A stretch of 39,330 nucleotides of DNA, from assembly GCF_021699055.1 (NCBI RefSeq), contig NZ_SSXC01000086.1, forward strand, positions 1 through 39,330, written 5' to 3'. The notes below the pieces were generated by a model. It had not been told where the DNA came from, searched no databases, and saw only the letters and a list, made by a program, of their open reading frames with translations. The DNA comes from Blastococcus sp. MG754426 (lineage in GTDB: Bacteria > Actinomycetota > Actinomycetes > Mycobacteriales > Geodermatophilaceae). Below, piece after piece: positions 8,063 through 16,307 of the stretch (position 1 is the stretch's first letter; the number at the start of each line of letters is the position of its first letter). Made by a program: the position numbers and the translations under genes.

Positions 8063-8656
8063 GTGGCACGACCGTTCCGGCAGCAGGTCGACGAGGGCAT
8101 CCTCGACACCGCCGCCGCCCTCTTCGCCCGACGCGGCTACACGAAGACCTCCGTGCAGGACGTCGCCGCGGCCGTCGGCCTCTCCAAGGCCGGCCTGCTG
8201 CACCACTTCCCGAGCAAGGAGGCCCTGCACCAGGCGGTCCTGGACCAGGCCGGGGCGCTCGGCCAGCGGGTGCTGGACCTGGTGGGGCACCTGCCCGTCG
8301 GCCCGGAGCGCGACCGGCGGGCCCTCGACGTCCTGGTGGACATCGCGCTGGAGCACCCCGGGCTGGTGGCGCTGCTGCTCGCGCCGGTGACCGGGGGCGA
8401 CTGCGACCCGGACCAGCTGGGGGCCGCGGCCACCCCGGCGCTGCAGGCGTTCGGCGTGGACCCGGAGGCGCCCACGGGCGAGCGGGCCGTCCGCACCATC
8501 GGCGCGCTGTCGGCCCTGGCCGTGCTGACCCTCACCGCCCACTCGCGCGGCGAGGGGACGTCGTGGCGCCCCGCGATCGTCGCCACCTGCTTCGACGCGC
8601 TCGGCCACACCCGGCCCGGCGCTGCTCTTCCCGTTCCCCACCAGGTGGAGGCCTGA
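8063..8656 (+). CDS. TetR family transcriptional regulator
   Basis: 197 residues. The N-terminal TetR helix-turn-helix is clear (about residues 8-57): ILDTAAALFARRGYTKTSVQ leads to the recognition helix LSKAGLLHHFPSKEAL. The C-terminal half is a divergent ligand and dimer domain. The gene is followed after six bases by an MMPL transporter, and is preceded by two near-identical palindromes over the promoter. The simple reading is a repressor of its own operon that responds to an exported compound. The GTG start is fixed by the HTH position and the leaderless -10 layout. Confidence 0.9.
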   Translation: MARPFRQQVDEGILDTAAALFARRGYTKTSVQDVAAAVGLSKAGLLHHFPSKEALHQAVLDQAGALGQRVLDLVGHLPVGPERDRRALDVLVDIALEHPGLVALLLAPVTGGDCDPDQLGAAATPALQAFGVDPEAPTGERAVRTIGALSALAVLTLTAHSRGEGTSWRPAIVATCFDALGHTRPGAALPVPHQVEA

Positions 8657-8662
8657 TCCCGC

Positions 8663-10858
8663 ATGGCTGTCTTGTTGTCCCGACTCGGGGCCTTCGCGCA
8701 CCGGCGCCGGCTCCCGGTGATCCTGGTCTGGCTGGTGCTCCTCGTCGCCGGCGGAGCGGGCGCGGCCACCCTGGCCGGTGAGACCTCCGACGCCTTCAAC
8801 ATCCCCGGCCAGGAGTCGACCACCGCCCTCGAGCGGATCGACGAGGAGTTCGGCAGCGCCGGCGGGGCCTCGGCGCGGGTCGTGGTCGCGGCGCCCGAGG
8901 GCGAGACGCTGACCACGCCGGAGAACGCGGCCGCGATCCAGCAGCTGGTCGCCGAGCTGGGCGGGCTGCCCGGCGTCGCCGCGGCGAGCAATCCGCTGGA
9001 CCCCGCCGCGCCCGCCGTCAACGCCGAGCAGACCACCGCGTACAGCACCGTGACCTTCGCCGGCGGGCTGGGCGAGGTCACCCCGGAGGAGCGCGACGCG
9101 CTGGTGGAGGCGGTCGAGGCGGCCGGCGAGGGCGCGCTGACCGTCGAGGTCACCGGCCAGGCGATCCAGGAGCCGCCGCACGTCGGGGGGCCCGCGGAGG
9201 TCATCGGCGTCGTCGTGGCGCTCGTCGTCCTCGCGGTCACCTACGGCTCGCTCGTCACGGCGGGCATGAACCTGCTGACCGCCGTCGTGGGCGTCGGCAT
9301 CGGCGTCCTCGGGGTCACCATCGCCACCGGCTTCGCCGAGCTCTCCTCGACCACGCCGATCCTCGCCGCGATGCTGGGGCTCGCCGTCGGCATCGACTAC
9401 GCGCTGTTCATCGTGACCCGGTTCCGCCAGGAGCTCCGGCACGGGGCGCCCGTGGGTACCGCGATCAGCACCGCCGTCGGCACCGCCGGCTCGGCGGTGG
9501 TCACCGCCGGGCTGACCGTCGTCATCGCCCTGCTCGGGCTCTCGGTCGTCGGCATCCCCTTCCTGACCCAGATGGGCATCGCCGCGGCCGCGACGATCGT
9601 CGTCGCGGTCCTGGTGGCGATCACCCTGGTACCCGCGGCGCTGAGCTTCCTGGGGCGCCGGGCGCTCCCCCGCCGGCACCGGGCCGTCACGGACCCTGCC
9701 GCATCCCCGTGGGTGCGGCAGGACGGCGCCGGCGACCGCGGTCTCCTCGCCGGCTGGGTCGCCACGGTCACCCGCCACCGCGTCGTCTCGCTGCTGCTGA
9801 CCGTGGTGGTGCTGGGCATCATCGCGATCCCGTTCTTCTCCATGCGGACGACGCTGGTGCAGGAGCCGGCCGAGGGCTCCACGGCCGCCCGCGCCGACCA
9901 GCTGCTCGCCGAGGGCTTCGGCGAGGGCTTCCTCGGCCCGCTGACCATCCTGTTCGAGGGCGACGGGGCCCCGGAGGCCGCGGCCTCGGTCAGCGCCGCC
10001 ATCGCCGAGGTCGACGACGTCGCCCTGGTGACGCCGCCGACGCCGAACCCCGACGGCACCGCGGCCCTGCTCAACGTCATCCCCGGGTCGGGACCGGCCA
10101 CGGCCGAGACCGAGCAGCTCGTGGAGGACCTGCGCGCGGAGCTCGCCGGCCTGGACGGGGTGGAGGCCTCGGTCACCGGCGCGACGGCGGTGAGCGTCGA
10201 CGTCGCGGAGAGCCTCAACGAGGCCCTGCCGGTGTACCTGCTGCTCGTCGTCGGCCTGGCGCTGGTCCTGCTGGTCCTGGTCTTCCGGTCGCTGCTGGTG
10301 CCGCTGGTCGGCGTCCTCGGCTTCGTCCTGACCGTCGGGGCGTCGCTCGGCGCCGCCGTCGCGGTGTTCCAGTGGGGCTGGCTGGCCGACCTGGTCGCGC
10401 TGGACGTGACCGGGCCGCTGATCAGCCTGACGCCCATCCTGGTGATCGGCATCCTCTTCGGCCTGGCGATGGACTACCAGATCTTCCTGGTCTCCCGGAT
10501 GCACGAGGCGCACAGCCACGGCGCCGCGCCGCTGGAGGCGATCCGCACCGGGTTCCGCCAGGCGGCCCCGGTCGTCGTCGCCGCCGCGCTGATCATGTTC
10601 TCGGTCTTCGCCGGGTTCGTGCCGGCGGGCGAGCCCACGATCAAGTCGATCGCGTTCGCCCTGGCGGCGGGCATCCTGTTCGACGCCTTCGTCGTGCGCA
10701 TGGTGCTCGTGCCTGCGGCGCTGGCACTGCTGGGCCACCGTGCCTGGTGGCTGCCGCGCTGGCTCCGGTGGCTGCCCGGGCTCGACGTCGAGGGCGCCGC
10801 GCTGGAGAAGTCGGGCCCCGCGCACGACCGGGAGGCGGTCGCCGCCGCCCGGCGTTGA
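8663..10858 (+). CDS. MMPL family (RND-type) membrane exporter
   Basis: 731 residues with the two-fold MMPL architecture. TM1 follows FAHRRRLPVILVWLVLLVAG, then comes an extracellular porter domain, a helix block (about 180-340) with VGIDYALFIVTRFRQEL, a second extracellular domain, and a second block ending near residue 700 with ILFGLAMDYQIFLVSRMHE. The two Asp-Tyr motifs in the helix blocks are the proton-relay region of MMPL/RND transporters. It exports lipids or drugs using proton motive force; the cargo is unknown. It is co-transcribed with tetR, and a strong hairpin follows. Confidence 0.92.
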   Translation: MAVLLSRLGAFAHRRRLPVILVWLVLLVAGGAGAATLAGETSDAFNIPGQESTTALERIDEEFGSAGGASARVVVAAPEGETLTTPENAAAIQQLVAELGGLPGVAAASNPLDPAAPAVNAEQTTAYSTVTFAGGLGEVTPEERDALVEAVEAAGEGALTVEVTGQAIQEPPHVGGPAEVIGVVVALVVLAVTYGSLVTAGMNLLTAVVGVGIGVLGVTIATGFAELSSTTPILAAMLGLAVGIDYALFIVTRFRQELRHGAPVGTAISTAVGTAGSAVVTAGLTVVIALLGLSVVGIPFLTQMGIAAAATIVVAVLVAITLVPAALSFLGRRALPRRHRAVTDPAASPWVRQDGAGDRGLLAGWVATVTRHRVVSLLLTVVVLGIIAIPFFSMRTTLVQEPAEGSTAARADQLLAEGFGEGFLGPLTILFEGDGAPEAAASVSAAIAEVDDVALVTPPTPNPDGTAALLNVIPGSGPATAETEQLVEDLRAELAGLDGVEASVTGATAVSVDVAESLNEALPVYLLLVVGLALVLLVLVFRSLLVPLVGVLGFVLTVGASLGAAVAVFQWGWLADLVALDVTGPLISLTPILVIGILFGLAMDYQIFLVSRMHEAHSHGAAPLEAIRTGFRQAAPVVVAAALIMFSVFAGFVPAGEPTIKSIAFALAAGILFDAFVVRMVLVPAALALLGHRAWWLPRWLRWLPGLDVEGAALEKSGPAHDREAVAAARR

Positions 10859-10872
10859 TCCACGGCTCCCAC

Positions 10873-10908
10873 CGGACGGCCCGCCTGCTCCCGCAGGCGG
10901 GCCGTCCG
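10873..10908 (+). terminator. Hairpin terminator after the MMPL gene
   Basis: A perfect 16-bp inverted repeat (10873-10888 with 10893-10908) around a TCCC loop begins 15 bases after the MMPL stop. There is no T-tract, which is normal for actinobacterial terminators. Confidence 0.8.
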
Positions 10909-11018
10909 CCGTTCAGGACGACGACGGGGCATCCGCCCACACCCGGTCAAGACGTCGATGAAACTTGTGGACAGGCCGTTGACCTGCTGATCGTGCTGCG
11001 GGTGTCGGCGTCGGGCGG

Positions 11019-11040
11019 TAGTGTTCGTACATGTGTTCGA
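11019..11040 (+). promoter_or_regulatory. Leaderless promoter and SOS (LexA) box of the DUF222 gene
   Basis: TAGTGT (11019-11024) lies six bases before the ATG at 11031. Overlapping the start is TCGTACATGTGTTCGA (11025-11040), which matches the mycobacterial-type SOS box TCGAAC-N4-GTTCGA at 11 of 12 defined positions. Several REP13E12 (DUF222) genes of Mycobacterium tuberculosis are known to have SOS boxes, so the site fits the family. Confidence 0.6.
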
Positions 11041-12032
11041 CAGGTGTGGATGGCGCGATCGGCCGGTTGGTCGCCGCGCTGGACGACCTGGCCGCCGAGC
11101 GGCTCGACGGCGCGTTCGGCCCGCAGCTGATCGACCGGCTGGCCCCTGGCTGCGCGGCCACGCCCGCTCCTCCCCGGCCGCCGCCGCCCGGCTGGTGTCC
11201 GCCGGCCGGGCGCTGGAGGCCCTACCGGCGGTCGCCGCCGCGGCCGCCACCGGCGCGGTCGCACTCGACGCGCTCGCCGAGATCGCCCCGGCGGTCACCC
11301 CGGCCCAGCTGGCCGCCGCCGCGGCCCAGGACGTGGACCTCGCCGGGGTGGACGCCGCCCTGGCCGAGGTCGCCGCCACCCGCCCGCACGCCGAGCTGCG
11401 CCAGGTCGTGGCCCACTACCTGGACCGCCTCGATCCCGACGGGGCCGAGCCCGACCCCACCGAGGGCCGGTCGTTCACCCTGGTCAAGCACGCCGACGGC
11501 AGCGTCAGCGGCCGCTTCGAGCTCGACGCCGTCGGCGGGGAGAAGCTGCAGACCGCCGTGGAGTCCATCGCGCAGGCCGACCGGCCCGCCGGGGACATGC
11601 GCACCCGCGCCCAGCAGCAGGGCGACGCCCTCGTCCAGCTGGCCGACAACGCCCTGGCCGCCGGCACCCTGCCGACCCTGCGCACCCACAAACCGCACGT
11701 CGTGGTCCGGGTCGATCTGGAGGACCTCATCGACCCCGCCGCCGCCGGCCCCGGAGCCGCCCAGACCGGCTTCGGCACCATCCTGTCGGCCGCCCGCGCC
11801 CGCTGGCTGGCCTGCGACGGCGGCATCAGCCGCATCGTCATCGGCCCCGACGGCGAGGTCCTCGACCACGGCCGCCGCCAGCGGGTCGCCCCACCCGGGC
11901 TGCGCCGCGCCCTGGACGCCCGCGACCGCGGCTGCGTCTTCACCGGCTGCGACGCCCCCGCCCACTGGTGCGACGTCCACCACCTCGTGCACTGGATCGA
12001 CGGCGGCCCCACCGACCTGGCCAACTGCGCGC
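11031..12032 (+). pseudogene. DUF222/HNH endonuclease (REP13E12-like), 5' part, broken
   Basis: The ATG frame reads MCSTGVDGAIGRLVAALDDL and continues to LIDRLAP near 11146. The family sequence then resumes in another frame at WLRGHARSSPAAAARLVSAG, so a deletion of roughly 40 residues plus a frameshift is inferred around 11140-11150. The second frame runs through the DUF222 domain to the HNH motif: GCVFTGCDAP, HHLVHW, then DLANCA. There it is cut by the IS element at 12033. HNH proteins of this family are multicopy and of uncertain role (nuclease or homing-like). Both lesions make it non-functional. Confidence 0.85.
12030..12032 (+). repeat. Target site duplication CGC, left copy
   Basis: CGC occurs here and again at 13474-13476. 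Removing the IS and one copy rejoins the HNH gene in frame as N-C-A-L-L-C-E-R-H-H, which is strong support for these boundaries. Confidence 0.8.
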
Positions 12033-12059
12033 TGAGCTTCCCCCGATTTGTTGGAGGCC
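12033..12059 (+). repeat. IS3 left terminal inverted repeat
   Basis: Begins TGAGCTTCCCCCG and shares TCCCCCG, TTT, TTGGAG and CC with the complement of the right end. Mismatches are at positions 3, 5, 6, 14, 18 and 25. Confidence 0.8.
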
Positions 12060-12100
12060 CCGATGCTTGGTCTGGAGGCCAAGCGGAGAGGGGGCCACCA

Positions 12101-12424
12101 ATGCCTCGATCGCCCCTCAAGTACCCGTTGGAGGTCCGTCAGCGGGCCGTAGAGATGGTGCAGACCTCTGGTCGGCCGATCGCCTCGGTCGCGCAGGAAC
12201 TCGGGCTGAATCCCGAGACGCTGCGCAAGTGGGTCAAGGCGAAGGAAGCCGCAGGCAAGGTGCCAGCCGATGAGGTGGCCACGCCGGCGGAGAAGGACGC
12301 CGAGATCCGGCGGCTGCGGGCGGAGGTCGCAGAGCTGCGGCGGACCAATGAGATCTTGCGCGCGGCCAGCGCCTATTTCGCGCAGGAGCTCGGCCCAGCT
12401 CGGCGGAGCGAGACGTCGCGGTGA
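12101..12424 (+). CDS. IS3 transposase OrfA (helix-turn-helix)
   Basis: 107 residues. The N-terminal HTH_Tnp_1 fold reads YPLEVRQRAVEMVQTSGRP then SVAQELGLNPETLRKWV, the DNA-binding part that recognises the terminal repeats. It is followed by a leucine-zipper-like coiled coil (EIRRLRAEVAELRRTNEILR) used for multimerisation. The stop overlaps the orfB start as GTGA. The A6G slippery sequence usual for -1 frameshifting in IS3 elements is not seen in the overlap, so orfB may depend on translational coupling here. Confidence 0.92.
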   Translation: MPRSPLKYPLEVRQRAVEMVQTSGRPIASVAQELGLNPETLRKWVKAKEAAGKVPADEVATPAEKDAEIRRLRAEVAELRRTNEILRAASAYFAQELGPARRSETSR

Positions 12425-13443
12425 GGTTCATCCAGGCCTACCGGGACCGCTTCGGGGTCGAGTCGCTGTGCCAGGTGATGGGCATGGCGCCGAGCACGTA
12501 CTACTACCACCGGGCGCGGCTGACCCGGCCGAGCCGTCGGCGCGAGGATGATCGCGCGCTGCTGGGGCACGTCCAGCGGATCTGGACCTCCTCGCGGTTC
12601 ACCTACGGCTCTCCGCGGGTGCATGCCCAGTTGGCTCGCGAGGGCATCCGGGTGGGCCGCAAACGGGTGGAACGGCTGATGCGCGAGGCCGGCATGAAGG
12701 GCGCCTATCGGTCTCGCTACTTCCGCACCACCGAGTCCGATCCCAGCGCCCGTGTGGCTCCCGACCTGGTCGACCGTGTCTTCCGCGTCGATGCACCAGA
12801 TCAGCTGTGGGTCGCCGACATCACCTACCTGCGCATCGACGGCGGATTCATCTATCTGGCCTGCGTCCTGGACGCCTTCAGCCGGGCGATCGTGGGCTGG
12901 TCGACCAGCGACGTCAGCAAGCTGGAGTTGGTCGAAGCAGCTCTGCAGATGGCTCTGGATCGGCGCCGACCACCCGCGGGCGGCGGCTTGGTGCACCACA
13001 GCGACCGCGGCAGTCAGTACACCGCCTACGCCTTCGGCCAGCGGCTTCTCGACGCCGGTATCGCCGCGAGCATGGGCAGCAAGGGAGACGCCTACGACAA
13101 CGCCTTGATGGAGACCTTCTTCGGCACGCTGAAGATCGAGTTGGTCGACCGCCGGCGCTGGCGGACTCGCCAGGAGATCGACACAGCCCTGCTGTCCTAC
13201 ATCGAAGGTTGGTACAACCCGCTGCGCCTGCAGCGGGCCCTCGGCTGGCGCAGCCCGTTGGAGTTCGAAGACCACCACCATGACGGCCACGACCTCTCGG
13301 TGCCCGCCACCGACAAGCATGCGCCGGTCCTCGCCGGGATCAAGGAAGAACGCCTTGACCCCGGCTCCGGGCCGGCGCCCAATCTTCTTGTCGGACCCGA
13401 ACTGAACGCATCCAACCCAGCTTTGACACCCGGAACCACCTAA
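12421..13443 (+). CDS. IS3 transposase OrfB (DDE integrase domain)
   Basis: 340 residues. An HTH_21-like region (YGSPRVHAQL about 61-70) precedes the rve integrase core. The catalytic triad is visible: Asp in WVADITYLR, Asp in HHSDRGSQY and Glu in NALMETFFGTLK. A TFFGTLKIEL helix and a YIEGWYNPLRLQRALGWRSP segment close the core, as in IS3 transposases. It catalyses cut and circularisation of the element. The GTG start at 12421 overlaps the orfA stop; the frame is also open upstream in the -1 phase, so an OrfAB fusion remains possible. Confidence 0.92.
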   Translation: MRFIQAYRDRFGVESLCQVMGMAPSTYYYHRARLTRPSRRREDDRALLGHVQRIWTSSRFTYGSPRVHAQLAREGIRVGRKRVERLMREAGMKGAYRSRYFRTTESDPSARVAPDLVDRVFRVDAPDQLWVADITYLRIDGGFIYLACVLDAFSRAIVGWSTSDVSKLELVEAALQMALDRRRPPAGGGLVHHSDRGSQYTAYAFGQRLLDAGIAASMGSKGDAYDNALMETFFGTLKIELVDRRRWRTRQEIDTALLSYIEGWYNPLRLQRALGWRSPLEFEDHHHDGHDLSVPATDKHAPVLAGIKEERLDPGSGPAPNLLVGPELNASNPALTPGTT

Positions 13444-13446
13444 CCC

Positions 13447-13473
13447 GGTCTCCAAGAAACCGGGGGACCCGCA
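13447..13473 (-). repeat. IS3 right terminal inverted repeat
   Basis: Read inward on the minus strand it begins TGCGGGTCCCCCGG and matches the left end at 21 of 27 positions. It begins three bases after the orfB stop. Confidence 0.8.
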
Positions 13474-13476
13474 CGC
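13474..13476 (+). repeat. Target site duplication CGC, right copy
   Basis: Directly after the IS right end; same three bases as 12030-12032. Confidence 0.75.
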
Positions 13477-13626
13477 TGCTGTGCGAACGGCACCACACGA
13501 AGGTGCACCACGGGTTCCGCGTCGAACGCCGACCCGACGGCCGATGGCGCACCTGGCGGCCCGACGGCACCGATCCTCGTCCTGCCCCGCACCACCGCCG
13601 ACCCGGCCAACTCCCGGGCCGGCTGA
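13477..13626 (+). pseudogene. DUF222/HNH endonuclease, 3' part after the IS
   Basis: Continues the HNH motif interrupted by the IS: LLCERHHTKVHHGF, then RVERRPDGRWRTWRPDGT. After DGT (about 13572) the expected family tail, I-L-V-L-P-R-T-T-A-D-P, is found in a different frame and ends at TGA 13624-13626. This implies a further small deletion (two bases would restore it). If the original frame is followed instead, it runs on without a stop into the helicase gene frame. The gene is thus damaged at three places. Confidence 0.75.
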
Positions 13627-13736
13627 ACCGCCGCCGCCCCCCGCGGGCATGGATCGGTGACCCTCGGTGTTGGCTCAGGGGACGACGCGGCTCGGCAGAG
13701 GCGCGCACCTGCCCCCGAGCCCCTCGAGGATCACGC

Positions 13737-15716
13737 TTGCCCGAGCACCACCCGCAGCCCACGACCGCCCGCCGGCGGAACCGTTCCGCCACCCGCACGG
13801 CAGCCACCCCCGGCACCGACCGGACCGCCCGCGCGACCGACGGCACCGCCCGGGAGACCGACCGCGCCACCGCGCCCGGCACCGACCACGCGGCCACCCG
13901 CGACGGGGAGCGCGCCGACCACCGCACCGCCGCCGGCAGCACCCACCGCGACGCCGCCCGCGAGGAGAAGCGCGCCGCGGCCCGCGAGGCCGACCGGCTC
14001 GCCGCCCGCGAGGAGAAGCGCGCCCAGCAGAGCTGGGTGGAGGGCGCGGCGCCGGAGCTGCCCACCCGCGCCACGCGCCCCGAGGAGGTCGTCTTCCACC
14101 TCGGCCCGACCAACTCCGGCAAGACCTACGAGTCCCTCCAGGCGCTCGCCGCGACCGGCTCCGGCGTCTACGCCGCCCCGCTCCGGCAGCTCGCGCACGA
14201 GGCCTACGCCAAGCTCTCGGCCCAGCTGCCGGAGGGCACGGTGGGCCTGTCGACGGGCGAGGAGGAGATCGACCCCTTCGCGCCGATCGTCTGCTGCACC
14301 GTCGAGAAGGCCCCCGACCGCGGCGAGATGCTGGTGCTCGACGAGGCCCACTGGGTCACCGACCCCGACCGCGGGCACCACTGGGCGCGGCTGCTGCTCA
14401 CCGGCGAGTACCGCCAGATGCACCTCATCTCCGCCGCCGAGGCGTACCTGGTGCTCAAGCCGCTGGTCTCCGACGCCGAGCACGTCGAGGTCGTCAACCA
14501 CAAGCGGCTGTCGCGGCTCGACGTGCTCCGCGCCCCGGTGCGACCGGCCGGCGTCCGGCCGCAGACGCTCGTGGTCGCCTTCTCCCGCAAGGCCGTGTAC
14601 GCGGTGGCCGCCGAGCTCGACCAGCACCGCCCGGGCAAGGTCGGCGTCCTCTACGGGGCGCTGCCCCCGGCCACGCGCCGCGAGGTCATCGAGCGGTTCA
14701 CCAGCGGCGAGCTCGACGTCCTGGTCACCACCGACGTGATCGGCCACGGCATCAACGTGCCCGCGACCACCGTGCTCTTCGCCGAGACGACCAAGTTCGA
14801 CGGCCAGGAGATGCGGCCCCTGCGCACCTGGGAGGCCGCCCAGATCGCCGGGCGGGCCGGGCGCTACGGCCTGACCGGCCACGGTGCCGCCGGCATCCTC
14901 ATCGGCGTCAGCGGGCTCAAGCCCGTCGCGGCGCTCGTCGGTGCGGGGGCCGCCGTCGCCCGGGGCGACGAGATGAGCGACCTCCCCAAGCGCGCCCCCC
15001 GGCTGCGGCCCGAGCTCGAGGACCTGGGCGCCTTCGAGGCGGTCGACCTCCCCGAGGCGCTGATGCGCTGGATGGCCTGGGCCCGCGCGGCCACCCGCGA
15101 CCAGGCCATGACCGCCGACGACGTCACCAGCCTGGTCCTCCGCGTGCACGCGCTGCTCCCGCTGCTGCGCGGGCCGCTGGGCGCGGTCGGCGACCTGAAC
15201 ACCGTGTGGCGGCTGGTCAACCTCGCCATCGACTACAACCCGCCACGGCGCACCCGCTGGCTGGTGCTCGCCCGCGCCGCCCTGCGGCACGCGGCCGGCC
15301 TGCCGGTCCCTCCGGAGACCGTGCTGCCGGACGTCCCCCGCGGGGGCACCGTCGAGGAGTACGAGCAGGCCGCGGCGGCCGCCCGCGACGCCCAGACGCT
15401 GCTGCGCCAGTTCCCCGGCGTCGCCGGCCTGGACAGCGAGGACGCCGCCTGGGTGGAGGAGGAGTGCGCCGAGATGATCACCGAACTCCTCCCCGACGCC
15501 ATCGCCCTGGGCCGCTCCGGGAAGTGCGTGGAGTGCGGGAGCGCGATCGCACCCTGGTTCACCACCTGCCGCCCCTGCAGCGCACCGGCCGGCCGCCGCG
15601 AGAGCCAGCGCGAGCGCCGTCCCGTCGCCGGGGGCCGGCGGGCCGCGGGCCGGGCAGCCGGCCGCGCACTCGGCGGGCGGCAGGGTGGCCCCCGCGGCCG
15701 GTCCCGCCGCGGCTGA
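13737..15716 (+). CDS. SUV3-like RNA/DNA helicase with zinc ribbon and basic tails
   Basis: About 659 residues. The helicase core matches the SUV3 family: Walker A GPTNSGKT (123-130), DEAH box (about 202), TTDVIGHGINVPATTVLF, and motif VI QIAGRAGRYG (about 369). Helicases of this family unwind RNA or RNA-DNA with ATP; SUV3 works with RNA-degrading enzymes in mitochondria. The N-terminal about 100 residues are low-complexity Arg/Ala/Thr/Glu. The C terminus has a C-x2-C-x10-C-x2-C zinc ribbon (about 597-614) and an Arg/Gly tail, both likely nucleic-acid contacts. The TTG at 13737 is chosen because GAGGA lies six bases upstream. The open frame runs farther upstream only because of the frameshifted HNH remnant. 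Confidence 0.85.
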   Translation: MPEHHPQPTTARRRNRSATRTAATPGTDRTARATDGTARETDRATAPGTDHAATRDGERADHRTAAGSTHRDAAREEKRAAAREADRLAAREEKRAQQSWVEGAAPELPTRATRPEEVVFHLGPTNSGKTYESLQALAATGSGVYAAPLRQLAHEAYAKLSAQLPEGTVGLSTGEEEIDPFAPIVCCTVEKAPDRGEMLVLDEAHWVTDPDRGHHWARLLLTGEYRQMHLISAAEAYLVLKPLVSDAEHVEVVNHKRLSRLDVLRAPVRPAGVRPQTLVVAFSRKAVYAVAAELDQHRPGKVGVLYGALPPATRREVIERFTSGELDVLVTTDVIGHGINVPATTVLFAETTKFDGQEMRPLRTWEAAQIAGRAGRYGLTGHGAAGILIGVSGLKPVAALVGAGAAVARGDEMSDLPKRAPRLRPELEDLGAFEAVDLPEALMRWMAWARAATRDQAMTADDVTSLVLRVHALLPLLRGPLGAVGDLNTVWRLVNLAIDYNPPRRTRWLVLARAALRHAAGLPVPPETVLPDVPRGGTVEEYEQAAAAARDAQTLLRQFPGVAGLDSEDAAWVEEECAEMITELLPDAIALGRSGKCVECGSAIAPWFTTCRPCSAPAGRRESQRERRPVAGGRRAAGRAAGRALGGRQGGPRGRSRRG

Positions 15717-15721
15717 CGGAT

Positions 15722-15750
15722 CCCGACCCGCCGGCCACCGGCGGGTCGGG
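15722..15750 (+). terminator. Hairpin terminator after the helicase gene
   Basis: A perfect 13-bp stem (15722-15734 with 15738-15750) with a CCA loop begins five bases after the stop codon. No T-tract follows. Confidence 0.8.
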
Positions 15751-15899
15751 TAGCCACACATCTGCCCAATCGGACGGCGCCGTTTCGTACGGGTTCTGCC
15801 AGTGCCGATCCAGCGCTGGCTCCGTAACGTCACAGGAAGCAAGCAGGCCGTACCGGTCCGTCACCGCGCCTGCCACGACCGCCCACCGAGGAGCTTCCC

Positions 15900-16262
15900 G
15901 TGCCTTCCTTCTCCCGCCCCGTGCTCACCCTGGTCCCCGGCTCCGCCGACACCCGGGACCACTCCCCCGCCGACGCCTTCGCCGCGTTCACCCCGCTCGA
16001 CGCCGCCTGGGCCGCCCCGGCCGAGTCCGACGACAGCTGGCGGATCGACGCGCTCTGCGCCGAGACCGACCCCGAGGCGTTCTTCCCGGAGAAGGGCGGG
16101 TCCACCCGGGACGCGAAGCGGGTCTGCACCGGCTGCCCGGTGCGCGCCGAGTGCCTGGAGTTCGCCCTGGCCAACGACGAGCGCTTCGGCATCTGGGGCG
16201 GCCTCTCGGAGCGCGAGCGCCGCCGGGTCCGGCTGCAGCGCCGCGGGACCATCAGCGCCTGA
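15900..16262 (+). CDS. whiB2: WhiB2-type iron-sulfur transcription regulator
   Basis: 120 residues. Four cysteines (53, 76, 79, 85) would bind a [4Fe-4S] cluster, in the order C-x22-C-x2-C-x5-C of Wbl proteins. The segment DPEAFFPEKGGSTRDAK and the turn GIWGGLSERERRR (97-109) match the WhiB/WhiB2 (WhmD) subgroup rather than WhiB1 or WhiB3. In Streptomyces and mycobacteria this subgroup acts with WhiA and the sigma factor to control septation and cell division genes. The GTG start has GAGGAG about seven bases upstream. The 183-bp upstream region contains the helicase terminator; TAACGT (15825-15830) is a possible -10. Confidence 0.9.
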   Translation: MPSFSRPVLTLVPGSADTRDHSPADAFAAFTPLDAAWAAPAESDDSWRIDALCAETDPEAFFPEKGGSTRDAKRVCTGCPVRAECLEFALANDERFGIWGGLSERERRRVRLQRRGTISA

Positions 16263-16294
16263 TCGGGGCCCCGGCCGGATGCCCCGCCGGCTCG

Positions 16295-16300
16295 TACCCT
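16295..16300 (+). promoter_or_regulatory. -10 hexamer of leaderless selO mRNA
   Basis: TACCCT ends seven bases before the selO GTG. No spaced ribosome site is present; the GAAGGG stretch abuts the start codon. Confidence 0.45.
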
Positions 16301-16307
16301 CGAAGGG

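Larger units (their letters stand above)
12033..13473 (+). mobile_element. Complete IS3-family insertion sequence, 1441 bp
   Basis: Bounded by imperfect 27-bp terminal inverted repeats (12033-12059 and 13447-13473; 21 of 27 match). Both ends start with TG as in IS3 elements, and the element is flanked by a 3-bp duplication. It carries orfA and orfB with an intact DDE catalytic domain, so it looks recent and possibly active. Its codons (AAT, GAT, TTG) are visibly less GC-saturated than those of its neighbours. The exact IS3 subgroup or named element cannot be settled from sequence reading alone. Confidence 0.9.

Noticed and set aside
8024..10825. A long minus-strand open frame opposite the MMPL gene
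   Set aside because: It is an antisense shadow of high GC3 coding DNA. Its protein is Arg/Gly/His-rich and of no family, while the plus-strand frame carries clear MMPL motifs.
12361..12424. A6G slip site for -1 frameshifting in the IS element
   Set aside because: No A-rich heptamer lies in the orfA/orfB overlap. Only a GTGA overlap is seen.
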